A DNA stretch of 64,000 nt from assembly GCF_000021565.1 (NCBI RefSeq), contig NC_012440.1, positions 1-64,000 on the forward strand, written 5' to 3'. Below are positions 54,987 to 63,864 of this stretch, piece after piece. Source of the DNA: Persephonella marina EX-H1. Its GTDB lineage: Bacteria; Aquificota; Aquificia; Aquificales; Hydrogenothermaceae. Made by a program: the position numbers and the translations under genes. Positions within the stretch are counted from its first letter, which is position 1; each line of letters begins with the position of its first letter. The notes beneath the pieces were generated by a model. The model made no database searches and was not told where the DNA came from. It saw only the letters and a list, made by a program, of their open reading frames with translations.

Positions 54987-56027
54987 TTACTGGAATGATA
55001 CACGTTTAATAAGTTCAATATCGTTTAAGGCCTCACCAATACCCCTTGCAACAGCTGTTAGAGGGTCATCACAGTAGTAAACAGGAAGGTTTGTTTCTTC
55101 TTTAAGTCTTAGATCCATACCGTAAAGTAAAGATCCACCTCCAGCAAGTACAATCCCCCTTTCAACGATATCAGCGGCAAGCTCGGGAGGTGTTCTCTCA
55201 AGGGCATTTCTTACAGCATTTATAATACTTGTTATAACATCCTCTATAGCTATTCTTATCTCTTCCCCTGTTATTGTCACACTTCTCGGCATACCTGTCA
55301 TATCCCTTCCCCTTATCTCCATTGTCTCCTTGTCCCTTTCAGTTGGGTAGGCAGATCCTATCTGAACCTTAACCCTCTCCGCTGTCTGTTCACCTATAAG
55401 AATGTGATGAGATCTTTTAAGATGCTGAATTATAGCCTTGTTTACCTCATCCCCTGCTATTCTTATTGATGTTGAAAGAACAAGACCTGAAAGAGATATA
55501 ACTGCTATCTCTGAAGTTCCTCCACCTATATCAACGATCATATTTCCACCTGGGGCTGATATAGGAAGGCCTGCACCTATAGCTGCTGCCATAGGTTCTG
55601 CAATAAGGAAAACATCCCTTGCTCCAGCCTGTCTTGCTGCATCTATAACAGCTCTTTTTTCAACGGTTGTTATCCCGGACGGAACACCAACTATAATTCT
55701 TGGTCTCGGTTTTAAGAATTTTGTTAATGGAAGATTCTTATGAACTTTTCTTATAAAGTACTTGAGCATCTCCTGCGTAACATCAAAGTCAGCTATAACA
55801 CCATCTTTTAGAGGTCTTACAACTTCTATATTTTCAGGTGTTTTACCTATCATTGCCTTAGCTTCTTCACCAACGGCTATTACCTTTCCTGTTGTTTTCT
55901 CAATAGAGACTATAGAAGGTTCTGAGAAAACGATACCTTTTCCCTTGACAAAAACAAGGGTGTTTGCCGTCCCAAGATCAATTCCGATATCATTTGAGAA
56001 AAATCCAAGAATGGAATTTAGAAACAT
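54987..56027 (-). CDS. mreB: Rod-shape-determining actin homologue MreB
   Basis: The 346 residues are the family's usual size. Actin-fold nucleotide motifs are DIGIDLGTANTLVF (phosphate 1), MIVDIGGGTSEIAVISL (phosphate 2) and GIVLAGGGSLLYGMD (adenosine). It forms membrane-bound filaments that steer the elongation machinery. First gene of mreBCD-mrdA-rodA, divergent from dapA across an 81-bp A/T-rich gap. SD GGAGGGAA. Confidence 0.97.
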   Translation of the reverse strand: MFLNSILGFFSNDIGIDLGTANTLVFVKGKGIVFSEPSIVSIEKTTGKVIAVGEEAKAMIGKTPENIEVVRPLKDGVIADFDVTQEMLKYFIRKVHKNLPLTKFLKPRPRIIVGVPSGITTVEKRAVIDAARQAGARDVFLIAEPMAAAIGAGLPISAPGGNMIVDIGGGTSEIAVISLSGLVLSTSIRIAGDEVNKAIIQHLKRSHHILIGEQTAERVKVQIGSAYPTERDKETMEIRGRDMTGMPRSVTITGEEIRIAIEDVITSIINAVRNALERTPPELAADIVERGIVLAGGGSLLYGMDLRLKEETNLPVYYCDDPLTAVARGIGEALNDIELIKRVSFQ

Positions 56028-56108
56028 ATTCCCTCCAGTAAAAAAGATAAATTAGAAAATATATTATAAACTATTATTAAAAAGAATTTTCTCAAGATGG
56101 AGGTTAGT

Positions 56109-56990
56109 ATGTTTAAAGGCTCAATCGTTGCACTGATAACACCTTTTAAGGATGGTGCTATAGATAGGAAATCTCTTAAAAGACTTATAGATTTCCATGT
56201 TGAAAAGGGAACTGATGGGATTGTTATAGCAGGAACTACAGGTGAGTCGGCAACACTGACTTTCAGCGAACATGAAGATCTTATAAAGATGGCCGTTGAG
56301 TTTGCAGACAAAAGAATTCCGATAATTGCCGGAACAGGGGCAAATGCAACACATGAGGCTATTGCATTAACAAAATCGGCAGAAAAGGCAGGTGCGGATG
56401 GCTCTCTCCAGATAGTTCCCTATTACAACAAACCGACTCAGGAAGGAATTTACCAGCATTTTAAGGCGATAGCAGAAGAAACTTCCATTCCCCTTATACT
56501 TTACAACATACCTTCAAGGACAGGTGTTGATATGCTTCCTGAAACATTCGCAAGACTTTACTCAGACTTCCCAAATGTTATAGGTATAAAGGAGGCAACA
56601 GGTAATGTTGCAAGAGTTTCTGAGATGATATCGCTCACAAATCCTGATGTTGTTATTCTATCAGGTGATGATGCCCTGACGCTCCCTATGATGGCTGTTG
56701 GAGCTAAAGGTGTTATATCAGTTGCAAACAACCTTGTCCCTGAAGATATAGCAACAATGTGCAGACTTGCCCTTGAAGGAAGATTTGAGGAGGCAAGGCA
56801 GATACATGATAGATACTGGAAGCTCTTTAAGACATTATTTATTGAGACAAATCCTATACCTGTAAAAACTGCAGCCTACCTTATGGGGCTTATTGATGAT
56901 ATTGAGATGAGACTTCCCCTCTATTACATGAAACCTGAAAATGAGGAAAAGCTTAAATCGGTTCTAAAGGATTACGGTCTTATAAGGTAG
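56109..56990 (+). CDS. dapA: 4-hydroxy-tetrahydrodipicolinate synthase
   Basis: Condenses pyruvate and aspartate semialdehyde, the first committed step to lysine and diaminopimelate. The 293 residues have the TIM-barrel motifs GTTGESATLTFSEH, the proton-relay Tyr in LYNIPSRTGVD, and the Schiff-base Lys in GIKEATGN. I prefer the ATG at 56109 because GGAGGT lies just upstream; an earlier in-frame ATG at 56097 overlaps that SD. Divergent from mreB, so cell-wall precursor and elongation genes share an intergenic region. Confidence 0.95.
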   Translation: MFKGSIVALITPFKDGAIDRKSLKRLIDFHVEKGTDGIVIAGTTGESATLTFSEHEDLIKMAVEFADKRIPIIAGTGANATHEAIALTKSAEKAGADGSLQIVPYYNKPTQEGIYQHFKAIAEETSIPLILYNIPSRTGVDMLPETFARLYSDFPNVIGIKEATGNVARVSEMISLTNPDVVILSGDDALTLPMMAVGAKGVISVANNLVPEDIATMCRLALEGRFEEARQIHDRYWKLFKTLFIETNPIPVKTAAYLMGLIDDIEMRLPLYYMKPENEEKLKSVLKDYGLIR

Positions 56991-57111
56991 ATTTGCAAAA
57001 TTTCAAAAAATTTTTTAAAGAAAAGTTCTGAAACACCGGTACTTAAACCGTTTTCTTTGGTATAATTTTTGCTTTATATTTTCAGACTTAAAAATTTGCT
57101 GGAGGATTTTT

Positions 57112-57927
57112 TTGAGAGTAGGTATTGTTGGAACGGGAAATATGGGATCTAAGTATATTAAAAAATTTGAGATTCTCGGTTACGATGCTGTCCTTATAGA
57201 TAAAGAACAGTCAAGACTGAAAGATTTTCCTGAGAGATTCAAAAAGTATACAGATATAGATGAGGCATTAAAAAATGAGAATATAGATTTCCTCTTTGTT
57301 GCAACAGACCCTGTTTCTCACATACCGATAGCAAAAAAGGCACTTGAAAGGGGGATAAATGTTATGGTGGAAAAGCCCCCTTCAATAAAACCTTCAGAAC
57401 TTGAGGATGCTATAAATTTTGCATATAAGAACAACGCTGTTTTAGAGGTCTCGGAGATAGAGCTCAGATCAAACAGTATAAGAAATCTTGATATAGGGAG
57501 CTCTGTTGATCAGGTTCAGGCATACAGACTAAACCTTGGAAGAGGTTATATAAACCCATTTTACGATCTTGCGTGGCATGATCTTTATATATTCAGCTAT
57601 CTTTTTGGTGAGTTTAGTATAAAGAGTGTGAAAGATAAAGGAGATATCTTTGATATATATGGTGAGACTGAAGAGAATGAGTTCTTTCTTCAGGTTGCAT
57701 GGAGTCATGACTATCTAAGAAGAGAATGGATATTAAGATCAAAGGAAGGGGAGATAAAGCTCAACTTTGTTGAGGACAGGATAGAGTACCCTTCTGGAAA
57801 GGTAAAAGAGAAGGATAATATTGACAAGCTTGAGCTTATGATAAAACAGTTCGTCCAGAACCCATCTTTTGAAAGCTCTTTCAGAGCTTTAAACATCCTT
57901 AAGGAGTTTGACAAATTCAGAGTATAA
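57112..57927 (+). CDS. Gfo/Idh/MocA-family NAD(P)-dependent oxidoreductase
   Basis: A 271-residue protein, shorter than the usual 330-360. The Rossmann N-domain opens VGIVGTGNMGSKYIKKFEILGY and continues with FVATDPVSHIPIAKKALERGINVMVEKPP, where EKP is the family signature. The C-terminal domain is reduced. TTG start at 57112 with GGAGG. It is followed 11 bp later by a DegT-type aminotransferase, so the two likely act in sequence on a nucleotide sugar: oxidation, then amination (inference). TATAAT at 57061-57066 is a likely -10. Confidence 0.85.
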   Translation: MRVGIVGTGNMGSKYIKKFEILGYDAVLIDKEQSRLKDFPERFKKYTDIDEALKNENIDFLFVATDPVSHIPIAKKALERGINVMVEKPPSIKPSELEDAINFAYKNNAVLEVSEIELRSNSIRNLDIGSSVDQVQAYRLNLGRGYINPFYDLAWHDLYIFSYLFGEFSIKSVKDKGDIFDIYGETEENEFFLQVAWSHDYLRREWILRSKEGEIKLNFVEDRIEYPSGKVKEKDNIDKLELMIKQFVQNPSFESSFRALNILKEFDKFRV

Positions 57928-57938
57928 AGGAGAGAGCA

Positions 57939-58997
57939 TTGATCCCGATAATAAAGCCTGTTTTTGGGAAAGAGGAAGAAGATACAGTTCTTGAGATTAT
58001 GAAAAGCGGTCAGATAACCCGTGGAAGATGGACATTAAAGTTTAAGGAAAGTTTCAGCGATTATATAGGTTCAACATTCTGTCATCCTGTTTGCAGTGGT
58101 ACAGCGGCTCTTTATATTGCATTAAAAGCTGTTGGTGTAAGCAGCCCTGAAGATGTTGTTATAGTTCCGGCTATGAGCTTTATGGCAACGATAGATGCTG
58201 TTTTACTTGCAGGTGGAAAGCCTGTTGTTGTTGATGTTGGTGATGATTACTGTATGGATCCAGAGCAGCTAGAGGAAGCTGTTGAGAAATACAGACCAAA
58301 GGTTGTTATACCTGTTCATCTTTTTGGTCAGACAGCTGATATGGACAGGATAAAGGAGATCTGTAGAGAGAATGATGTGATAGTTCTTGAGGATGCAGCA
58401 CAGGCACACGGAGCTGAGTATAAAGGGAAAAAAGCTGGAAATCTTGGTGATCTGTCAGCCTTCAGCTTTTATGCCTCAAAGAATGTTGCAATGGGTGAAG
58501 GAGGAGCGATTTTAACATCAGATCCAGAGATAGATGAGAAGATATCAAACTGGATAGAGTTTGGAGACCATCCAGCACTGAACCTGAGAATTACAGAGTT
58601 TCAGGCCGGTATAGGTTACTGGCAGCTCCAGAAGCTTGATGATACAAATGAGAAAAGAAGAAAGATAGCAAAACTTTATAACAGAGAGTTTAGAGATCTT
58701 CCTGCCCTAAAGCTTCCTGAGGAGCTTGATGGAAGAAAACATGTGTTTCATATATACGCCCTCAGACATCCAAAAAGGGATCAGATACTTGAAAGACTGA
58801 TAGAAAAGGGGATAGGAGCAAGGGTCTATTACGATTACACACTCCACCAGCTTAGGAATGCTGAGCATTTAGATTGTGGTTTCTCTGAAAAGGTTGTTAA
58901 AGAGATATTTGCCATTCCCGTTCATGCAGCTTTAAAAGAGGATGAGATAGCATATATTGTAGATACTGTTAAAAAGGTTGTAAAAGATCTGTCCTGA
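57939..58997 (+). CDS. DegT/DnrJ/EryC1-family sugar aminotransferase
   Basis: A 352-residue PLP enzyme. The PLP Lys lies in FSFYASKNVAMGEGGA, with EDAAQAHGAEYKGK upstream and the MKSGQITRGRW N-terminal motif. Such enzymes aminate keto-sugars at C3 or C4 of nucleotide-linked sugars for LPS or glycan synthesis. TTG start at 57939 with AAAGGAGAG upstream. Pairs with the Gfo/Idh/MocA gene; the product sugar cannot be read from the sequence. Confidence 0.9.
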   Translation: MIPIIKPVFGKEEEDTVLEIMKSGQITRGRWTLKFKESFSDYIGSTFCHPVCSGTAALYIALKAVGVSSPEDVVIVPAMSFMATIDAVLLAGGKPVVVDVGDDYCMDPEQLEEAVEKYRPKVVIPVHLFGQTADMDRIKEICRENDVIVLEDAAQAHGAEYKGKKAGNLGDLSAFSFYASKNVAMGEGGAILTSDPEIDEKISNWIEFGDHPALNLRITEFQAGIGYWQLQKLDDTNEKRRKIAKLYNREFRDLPALKLPEELDGRKHVFHIYALRHPKRDQILERLIEKGIGARVYYDYTLHQLRNAEHLDCGFSEKVVKEIFAIPVHAALKEDEIAYIVDTVKKVVKDLS

Positions 58998-59040
58998 GGT
59001 TTAGTATAATACTATCAGAAATCTATTAAGGAGAAATCTG

Positions 59041-59505
59041 ATGACGGAGATAAACGGCAATCTATCGGCTGAAGGACTGAATTTCTGTATTGTTGTTGGA
59101 AGATTTAACGATCTTATAACAAACAAGCTTCTTGAAGGGGCGATAGACTGTATAGTCAGACATGGTGGCTCAGAGGATAATATCACTGTTGTCAGGGTTC
59201 CTGGATCATTTGAGATACCTCTTATAGCTAAAAAGGTGGCAAAGACAGGGAAGTATGATGCTGTAATATGTCTTGGTGCTGTGATAAGGGGATCAACACC
59301 ACATTTTGAGTATGTTGCAGCGGAGGTTACAAAAGGTATAGCCCTCGTTTCACTTGAGACAGAGATACCTGTATCTTACGGCATCCTTACAACAGATACT
59401 ATTGAACAGGCTGTTGAAAGGGCAGGAACAAAGATGGGGAATAAAGGTTTTGATGCTGCACTTTCAGCGATAGAGATGGCCAATCTTATAAAGGAAATCA
59501 GGTAA
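59041..59505 (+). CDS. ribH: 6,7-dimethyl-8-ribityllumazine synthase
   Basis: Penultimate enzyme of riboflavin synthesis; family members form 60-mer capsids in Aquifex. The 154 residues contain [28 protein letters not shown] and [15 protein letters not shown] with the catalytic His. SD AAGGAG. It lies directly upstream of nusB, a very common pairing. No FMN riboswitch is visible in the short upstream gap. Confidence 0.96.
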   Translation: MTEINGNLSAEGLNFCIVVGRFNDLITNKLLEGAIDCIVRHGGSEDNITVVRVPGSFEIPLIAKKVAKTGKYDAVICLGAVIRGSTPHFEYVAAEVTKGIALVSLETEIPVSYGILTTDTIEQAVERAGTKMGNKGFDAALSAIEMANLIKEIR

Positions 59506-59933
59506 TGGGAAAGTACAGAAAGAAAGCAAGGGAGATCGTTTTCAGAACGCTATACACCTATGATATAAAAGGTGGAGATCTTTTTGAGATAATGGAGGAT
59601 CATATAAAGGATATCAGAGGAAAGCTATCTAAAAAGACTGTTGATTATATTTACTCAATACTTAAAGGTATAGATGAGCATCTCCCTGAGATAGATGATA
59701 TCTTAAGGGAGAACCTGAAAAACTGGAGGCTTGAGAGGCTCGGTTATCCTGAGAGAGCCCTTTTGAGACTTGGTGTTTATGAACTGCTTTTCTCAGATAT
59801 AGAGGACAAGGGTAGGGTTTTTATGGACATTCTTGATCTTACAAAATGCTATATAGATAATCCAGACACAGTCAAGTTTATAAATGGTGTTTTAAGTACA
59901 GTATACAAAAACAGGCAGAAAGTAAACCAATGA
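59505..59933 (+). CDS. nusB: Transcription antitermination factor NusB
   Basis: A 142-residue all-helical RNA-binding factor for rRNA antitermination. KYRKKAREIVFRTLYTYDI at the N-terminus and LENWRL-like LKNWRLERLGYPERALLRLGVYELLF are the family hallmarks. The ATG overlaps the ribH stop. Confidence 0.95.
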   Translation: MGKYRKKAREIVFRTLYTYDIKGGDLFEIMEDHIKDIRGKLSKKTVDYIYSILKGIDEHLPEIDDILRENLKNWRLERLGYPERALLRLGVYELLFSDIEDKGRVFMDILDLTKCYIDNPDTVKFINGVLSTVYKNRQKVNQ

Positions 59934-60658
59934 GAACAGCATATATATCTGATATACACGGAAATATCCACGCTGTTGAATCTCTTGAGAGAGATCTTAA
60001 AGATCAGGGTGTCGAGAGGATTATCTGTCTTGGAGATATACTGAATTTTGGGGCAAATCCTAAGGAAGTTCTTGAGTGGGTAAGGGAGAACTGTCATACA
60101 GTCCTGAGGGGAGAACATGATACATTTGTCTCACAGTGTGAGGATATATTTATAACAAATCCTGAAGCTATAAAGATGGCAGACTGGACCTACGATCAGA
60201 TAACAGATGAAGACAGGGAGTATATAGCGTCACTTCCAAAGGATGGTGAGGTAGAGGGTTTTATAATTACCCATGATGAACCATCTGTTCCAGGAAGTAT
60301 GTACTTTATAACATCTTTAAAGGATGCAAAGGATACATTCCCATGTTTTTCTGAGCAGATCTGTTTTTACGGCCATACACACATACCACTTATTTTTGTA
60401 AAGGATAAAGATAGTATAAAGCTTATTAGGGATGTTTCAGAGTGTCGTATAGAGGAGGGTAAACAGTATCTGATCAGTGTGGGGAGTGTAGGTCAGCCGA
60501 GGGATAGAGATCCAAGACTCTCTTATATAATCCATGATGAAGATAAAAAGAAGGTGTTAGTTAGAAGGGTGGAGTACGATTATGAGAAAGCGGCAAAAGA
60601 GATACTGAATAAAGGACTTCCCACTCTGTTCGCTGCGGCAATTACTAAGAAGCTTTAG
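59930..60658 (+). CDS. Calcineurin-like metallophosphoesterase
   Basis: A 242-residue protein with the phosphoesterase metal motifs DIHGNIHAVESL, GDILNFGANP, RGEHD (in place of GNHD), ITHDEP and FYGHTHIP. It resembles the YfcE/DR1281-like phosphodiesterases; the substrate is unknown. ATGA overlap with nusB; the 3' end overlaps the convergent small Cys protein gene by 14 bp. Confidence 0.88.
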   Translation: MRTAYISDIHGNIHAVESLERDLKDQGVERIICLGDILNFGANPKEVLEWVRENCHTVLRGEHDTFVSQCEDIFITNPEAIKMADWTYDQITDEDREYIASLPKDGEVEGFIITHDEPSVPGSMYFITSLKDAKDTFPCFSEQICFYGHTHIPLIFVKDKDSIKLIRDVSECRIEEGKQYLISVGSVGQPRDRDPRLSYIIHDEDKKKVLVRRVEYDYEKAAKEILNKGLPTLFAAAITKKL

Positions 60659-60827
60659 CTACATCTTCTATTTTGTCATTTTCTGGAGAGTTATCGATCT
60701 TTACAAAGTTTTCGCAGACAAGTTTCTCAAATGCGTTCTCAACCCTCCACCTGAGCTCATATCCCCCATCACACTTTCCAAATTCTGTGATGTTTGAGCA
60801 GTTTAAACACTGTTTAATGAGAAGCAT
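60645..60827 (-). CDS. Small four-cysteine protein of unknown function
   Basis: A 60-residue protein that starts MLLIKQCLNCSNITEFGKCDGG and has a fourth Cys in KLVCENFVKI; four Cys would be enough for one zinc. The ATG at 60827 has GAGGTGG 6 bp upstream, which is why I prefer it to an upstream in-frame ATG at 60875. I do not recognise a family. Single gene. Confidence 0.6.
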   Translation of the reverse strand: MLLIKQCLNCSNITEFGKCDGGYELRWRVENAFEKLVCENFVKIDNSPENDKIEDVAKAS

Positions 60828-60917
60828 ATCTTCCACCTCACAGTATATTAGTTTTATATATTGTATGGTTATCAATAATTAATAATAAATATTTGTTTTT
60901 AATAAGTCAATCCTGAT

Positions 60918-61211
60918 CTAATCTTTTTTCTCTTCTTCCTGGTAGTATGTTGATATTGCTGTTTTGAGAACCTTAATTATTGTTCCTTCTGATATTTTCA
61001 GGGAAACTGTTTTTTCATCTATAGATTTTATCTCACCTATTATTCCACCGGATGTTATAACCTTTTCACCTTTTTTAAGATTTTTTAGAAACTCCTCATG
61101 CTTCTTTCTCTGCTGTTGCTGTGGTCTGTACAGAAGGAAGTAGAATATTGCTATGAGAAGTACCATCCATATTATTGCACTGATAAGTCCGCCTACAGGA
61201 TCTCCTTGCAT
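60918..61211 (-). CDS. yajC: Preprotein translocase subunit YajC
   Basis: A 97-residue accessory Sec component with one N-terminal membrane helix (about residues 8-28) and then the signature YRPQQQQRKKHEEFLKNLKKGEKV, followed by VITSGGIIGEIKSI. Partner of SecD/SecF, which are not in the window. Divergent from the TPR-SPOR gene. Confidence 0.95.
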   Translation of the reverse strand: MQGDPVGGLISAIIWMVLLIAIFYFLLYRPQQQQRKKHEEFLKNLKKGEKVITSGGIIGEIKSIDEKTVSLKISEGTIIKVLKTAISTYYQEEEKKD

Positions 61212-61251
61212 TCTAACCTCCTTATTTTAGTCCTATATATATTAACATATC

Positions 61252-61280
61252 TTGCATCTTTATTTTTTATGTATTATATT
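61252..61280 (+). promoter_or_regulatory. Promoter for the leader of the TPR-SPOR gene
   Basis: -35 TTGCAT (61252-61257), exact 17-bp spacer, -10 TATATT (61275-61280). Transcription from about 61287 makes an 85-nt leader before the ATG. The -10 overlaps a minus-strand TATAAT (61278-61273) that may serve yajC. Confidence 0.6.
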
Positions 61281-61302
61281 AATAAGTAAGTTTTAACTAA
61301 CC

Positions 61303-61355
61303 GGCATCCCTAAAGCTACCTCCCTTCAAAAGGGGGTGCTTCCCCTTCTTTTTTT
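61303..61355 (+). promoter_or_regulatory. Attenuator-like leader with alternative hairpins
   Basis: Terminator form: AAGGGG (61330-61335) pairs with CCCCTT (61342-61347), followed by C and seven T. Competing form: GGCATCCC (61303-61310) pairs with GGGGTGCT (61333-61340), which would destroy the terminator. A third local hairpin CTCCCTT/AAGGGGG (61320-61336) competes with both. Such mutually exclusive folds are the mark of a regulated leader (riboswitch, protein- or ribosome-controlled). I do not recognise a known aptamer. Confidence 0.6.
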
Positions 61356-61371
61356 ATATAATAGATAATCA

Positions 61372-62529
61372 ATGGGAAAGATATTAATCATTCTGCTTAT
61401 TACTGTAGGTTTAAGTTTTGGTCTGACAGAGCAGGAGAAAGACCGTCTTCTTATGCTTATTCAGGGTCTTTATAAGGATAAGGTCTACTCACTGGCAGCT
61501 AAAAAAGCCCAGGAATACCTTGATAAAACAGATCCAGATGATCCTTACAGGGAGAAGGTTTTTATATTACAGCTTCAGGCTTATATAAAGGAAGGGAATA
61601 AGGAAAAAGTACTGTCTATGATAGACAGGGTAAACAGTTATAACTTCTCTGAGGAAACAAAAAAGAGGGTTTATGCTACAGTTTTAAGCTTTTTTGAGAA
61701 AAATCCGGATGAGAAAGCAGAGGTTCTTAAAAGAATTATAAGATACACAGAAGGTTACGAGAGAAAAAAGCTTCTTGAAAAACTGGCTGCTATTTACTAC
61801 AAGAACAAGAGATGGGCGAAGATCTTAGAACTTCCACCGGAGAAAGAACTTAATCTGTTGAAACTTATCGCCCTTTATAAAATGGGAAGGTATATGGATG
61901 TTATAAAAGAGACTGAGAGGATGGAAAAGTATCTTCCTGATCAGAAAGATGATGTTCTTTACTACAGGGCTCTTGCATTTTTCAAACTTGGGAGAGAGGA
62001 TAAGGCGGCTTCCTACATGGAGGCTATAACATTTAAAACCCCTGAGGTTATAAAATTTCTGTCAGGTTATTACTTTAAAAGGAAAAAGTATCTGATCGCA
62101 GAGAAGTATCTCAGGCTTCTCACCCTTGAGAAGGGATATAAGGATTACGCTTTTTATATGTTAGGTGTTATTGAGGATCAGGGAAAGAGATACAAAAAAG
62201 CTGCCGAGTATTACAAAAAAGCATCGGAGTTTAAGACAAGATACGGAGATCTTGCGAGAAAGAGGATACTACAGCTTAAGAAAGCAGGTGTTATAGATAC
62301 AGAAGGTAAAACCTATTACTCTGTAAGGGTTATCCTATTTTACTCTGAGAAAAGGGCTAAGAAATTTATAAAGAGATATGGTCTTGAAGAATGTTTTACA
62401 AAGCCTTACAAAAAGTATATAGCCGTTTACTGTGGGATGTATCAGACAAAGAAAGAGGCCGTAAAAGAGAAGAAAAGATTAATGGAGAAAGGTCTGAAGG
62501 ACGTTATAATTGAGAAGATAAAAATATAA
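61372..62529 (+). CDS. Exported TPR protein with C-terminal SPOR domain
   Basis: A 385-residue protein with a signal peptide (KILIILLITVGLSFG), then TPR-like helical repeats (for example YSLAAKKAQEYLDKTDPDD, and DYAFYMLGVIEDQGKRYKKA about 260-300), and a C-terminal domain from about residue 312 (YYSVRVILFYSEKRAKKFI to VIIEKIKI) with SPOR-like spacing, which in other proteins binds denuded septal peptidoglycan. The exact role is unknown. No SD precedes the ATG; TATAAT lies 9 nt upstream (61357-61362), so a second, leaderless transcript is possible. Confidence 0.72.
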   Translation: MGKILIILLITVGLSFGLTEQEKDRLLMLIQGLYKDKVYSLAAKKAQEYLDKTDPDDPYREKVFILQLQAYIKEGNKEKVLSMIDRVNSYNFSEETKKRVYATVLSFFEKNPDEKAEVLKRIIRYTEGYERKKLLEKLAAIYYKNKRWAKILELPPEKELNLLKLIALYKMGRYMDVIKETERMEKYLPDQKDDVLYYRALAFFKLGREDKAASYMEAITFKTPEVIKFLSGYYFKRKKYLIAEKYLRLLTLEKGYKDYAFYMLGVIEDQGKRYKKAAEYYKKASEFKTRYGDLARKRILQLKKAGVIDTEGKTYYSVRVILFYSEKRAKKFIKRYGLEECFTKPYKKYIAVYCGMYQTKKEAVKEKKRLMEKGLKDVIIEKIKI

Positions 62530-62596
62530 CCAAGATCATTTTTTTTCCTAATTTTTCAAAGTATCCTTTTTTAAAATCCAAAAGGAGGTATGTTGT

Positions 62597-62926
62597 ATGT
62601 CAGCTGAGTTTAAGCATGTTTTTGTCTGCCTTCAGAGAAAACCACCTGGAATGCCTAACTGTGGTGAGAAAGGTGCAGACATGATATTCCAGAAGTTTCA
62701 GGAAGAGCTTATGATGAAAAACCTGTTTGATAAAATGGCCGTTACACCAACTGGATGTATGGGTCCATGTATGATGGGTCCAACTGTTGTTGTGTATCCT
62801 GATGCTGTCTGGTACGGAAACGTAAAGCCTGAGGATGTTCCTGAGATTATTGAGAAACATATACTCGGTGGAGAGCCCGTAGAAAGACTCGTAACATCAA
62901 AAGGAAAACCACCTGCAACATTTTAG
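62597..62926 (+). CDS. [2Fe-2S] thioredoxin-like ferredoxin
   Basis: A 109-residue protein very like the thioredoxin-fold [2Fe-2S] ferredoxin of Aquifex aeolicus. The cluster Cys are in HVFVCLQ, MPNCGEK and GCMGPCMMGP, and the VVVYPDAVWYGNVKPEDV and GEPVERLVTSKGKPP segments match closely. The electron partner is unknown. Strong SD (AAAGGAGG). Convergent with metF. Confidence 0.93.
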   Translation: MSAEFKHVFVCLQRKPPGMPNCGEKGADMIFQKFQEELMMKNLFDKMAVTPTGCMGPCMMGPTVVVYPDAVWYGNVKPEDVPEIIEKHILGGEPVERLVTSKGKPPATF

Positions 62927-62930
62927 ATAT

Positions 62931-62949
62931 AAGGGGGATCTTCCCCCTT
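62931..62949. terminator. Bidirectional terminator between ferredoxin and metF genes
   Basis: Perfect 7-bp stem AAGGGGG / CCCCCTT with an ATCTT loop. It overlaps the metF stop codon and lies 4 bp after the ferredoxin stop. The T-tract is weak on the plus strand. Confidence 0.65.
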
Positions 62950-63829
62950 ACTTTATCAGATCTTTTATTCTCCTGTATATCTCAACAGTGGCCTTTGATT
63001 TATTTAATGTATAAAAATGCAGTCCTTTAACACCGTTTTTTAGAAGATCCTCACACTGCTCTGTTGCATAATCTATACCTATCTTTGCTACTTCCTCTGG
63101 ACTGTTCTCAACCTTCTCAAGTTTTTCAACAAGATCTTTAGGGATTGTTGCACCGCACATCACAGCAAACTTCTCAATCTGTCTGAAGTTAGTTATAGGC
63201 ATTATTCCCGGTATGACAGGAATGTTTATGCCTTCTTTACTTAACAGGTCCATATACCTGTAGAAATAGCTGTTATCAAAAAACATCTGTGTTATTGCAA
63301 ACTCAGCTCCGGCCTCAACCTTTTTTTTGAAGTAGTATATATCCTTCTCAAGTGATGGACTTTCAGGGTGACCTTCAGGATATGCAGCAACGCCTATACT
63401 GAAATAATCACCGAACTGTTCTCTTATAAATGATACAAGCTCATTTGCGTATCTGCATCCATCAGGTGGGAAGACAAAACTCTCTTCCTGCCCCTGTGGT
63501 ATATCTCCTCTTAATGCCAGTATGTTCTGTATTCCTATATCTTTGTAACCTTTAAGAATATCGTAGATCTCCTTTTTAGAATGTCCTATGCATGTTAGAT
63601 GGGCCATAACAGTAAGGTTACACTGCTCATGAATCCTTTTAACTACCCTTATGGTTCTCTCCCTTGTGCTTCCACCTGCACCGTACGTAACGGATACAAA
63701 TGTTGGATTCAGTTTTTCAAGATCTTTGATCGTTCTAAATAGCTGATCCTCACCTTCAGGTGTTTTTGGAGGAAAGAACTCAAATGATATGCTCGTATTG
63801 ATATGTTTTAATATCTCTCCTATCTTCAT
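62948..63829 (-). CDS. metF: 5,10-methylenetetrahydrofolate reductase
   Basis: A 293-residue FAD TIM-barrel enzyme that makes methyl-THF for methionine and, in some autotrophs, C1 metabolism. Motifs are [34 protein letters not shown] and [16 protein letters not shown]. The ATG has no SD; the -10 TATACT ends 6 nt upstream, so the message appears leaderless. Confidence 0.94.
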   Translation of the reverse strand: MKIGEILKHINTSISFEFFPPKTPEGEDQLFRTIKDLEKLNPTFVSVTYGAGGSTRERTIRVVKRIHEQCNLTVMAHLTCIGHSKKEIYDILKGYKDIGIQNILALRGDIPQGQEESFVFPPDGCRYANELVSFIREQFGDYFSIGVAAYPEGHPESPSLEKDIYYFKKKVEAGAEFAITQMFFDNSYFYRYMDLLSKEGINIPVIPGIMPITNFRQIEKFAVMCGATIPKDLVEKLEKVENSPEEVAKIGIDYATEQCEDLLKNGVKGLHFYTLNKSKATVEIYRRIKDLIK

Positions 63830-63835
63830 GGAAAT

Positions 63836-63864
63836 AGTATAGAGGTAAAAATCTGATTTTGCAA
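63836..63864 (-). promoter_or_regulatory. Promoter for metF
   Basis: On the minus strand: -35 TTGCAA (63864-63859), exact 17-bp spacer, -10 TATACT (63841-63836). The predicted start of transcription falls at or next to the metF ATG. Confidence 0.65.

Noticed and set aside
61298-61350. A cyclic-di-GMP (GEMM) riboswitch on the minus strand before yajC
   Set aside because: A GGAGGTAGC/GGGATGCC stretch recalls the GEMM 3' half, but the conserved 5' half is missing and the element would be too short.
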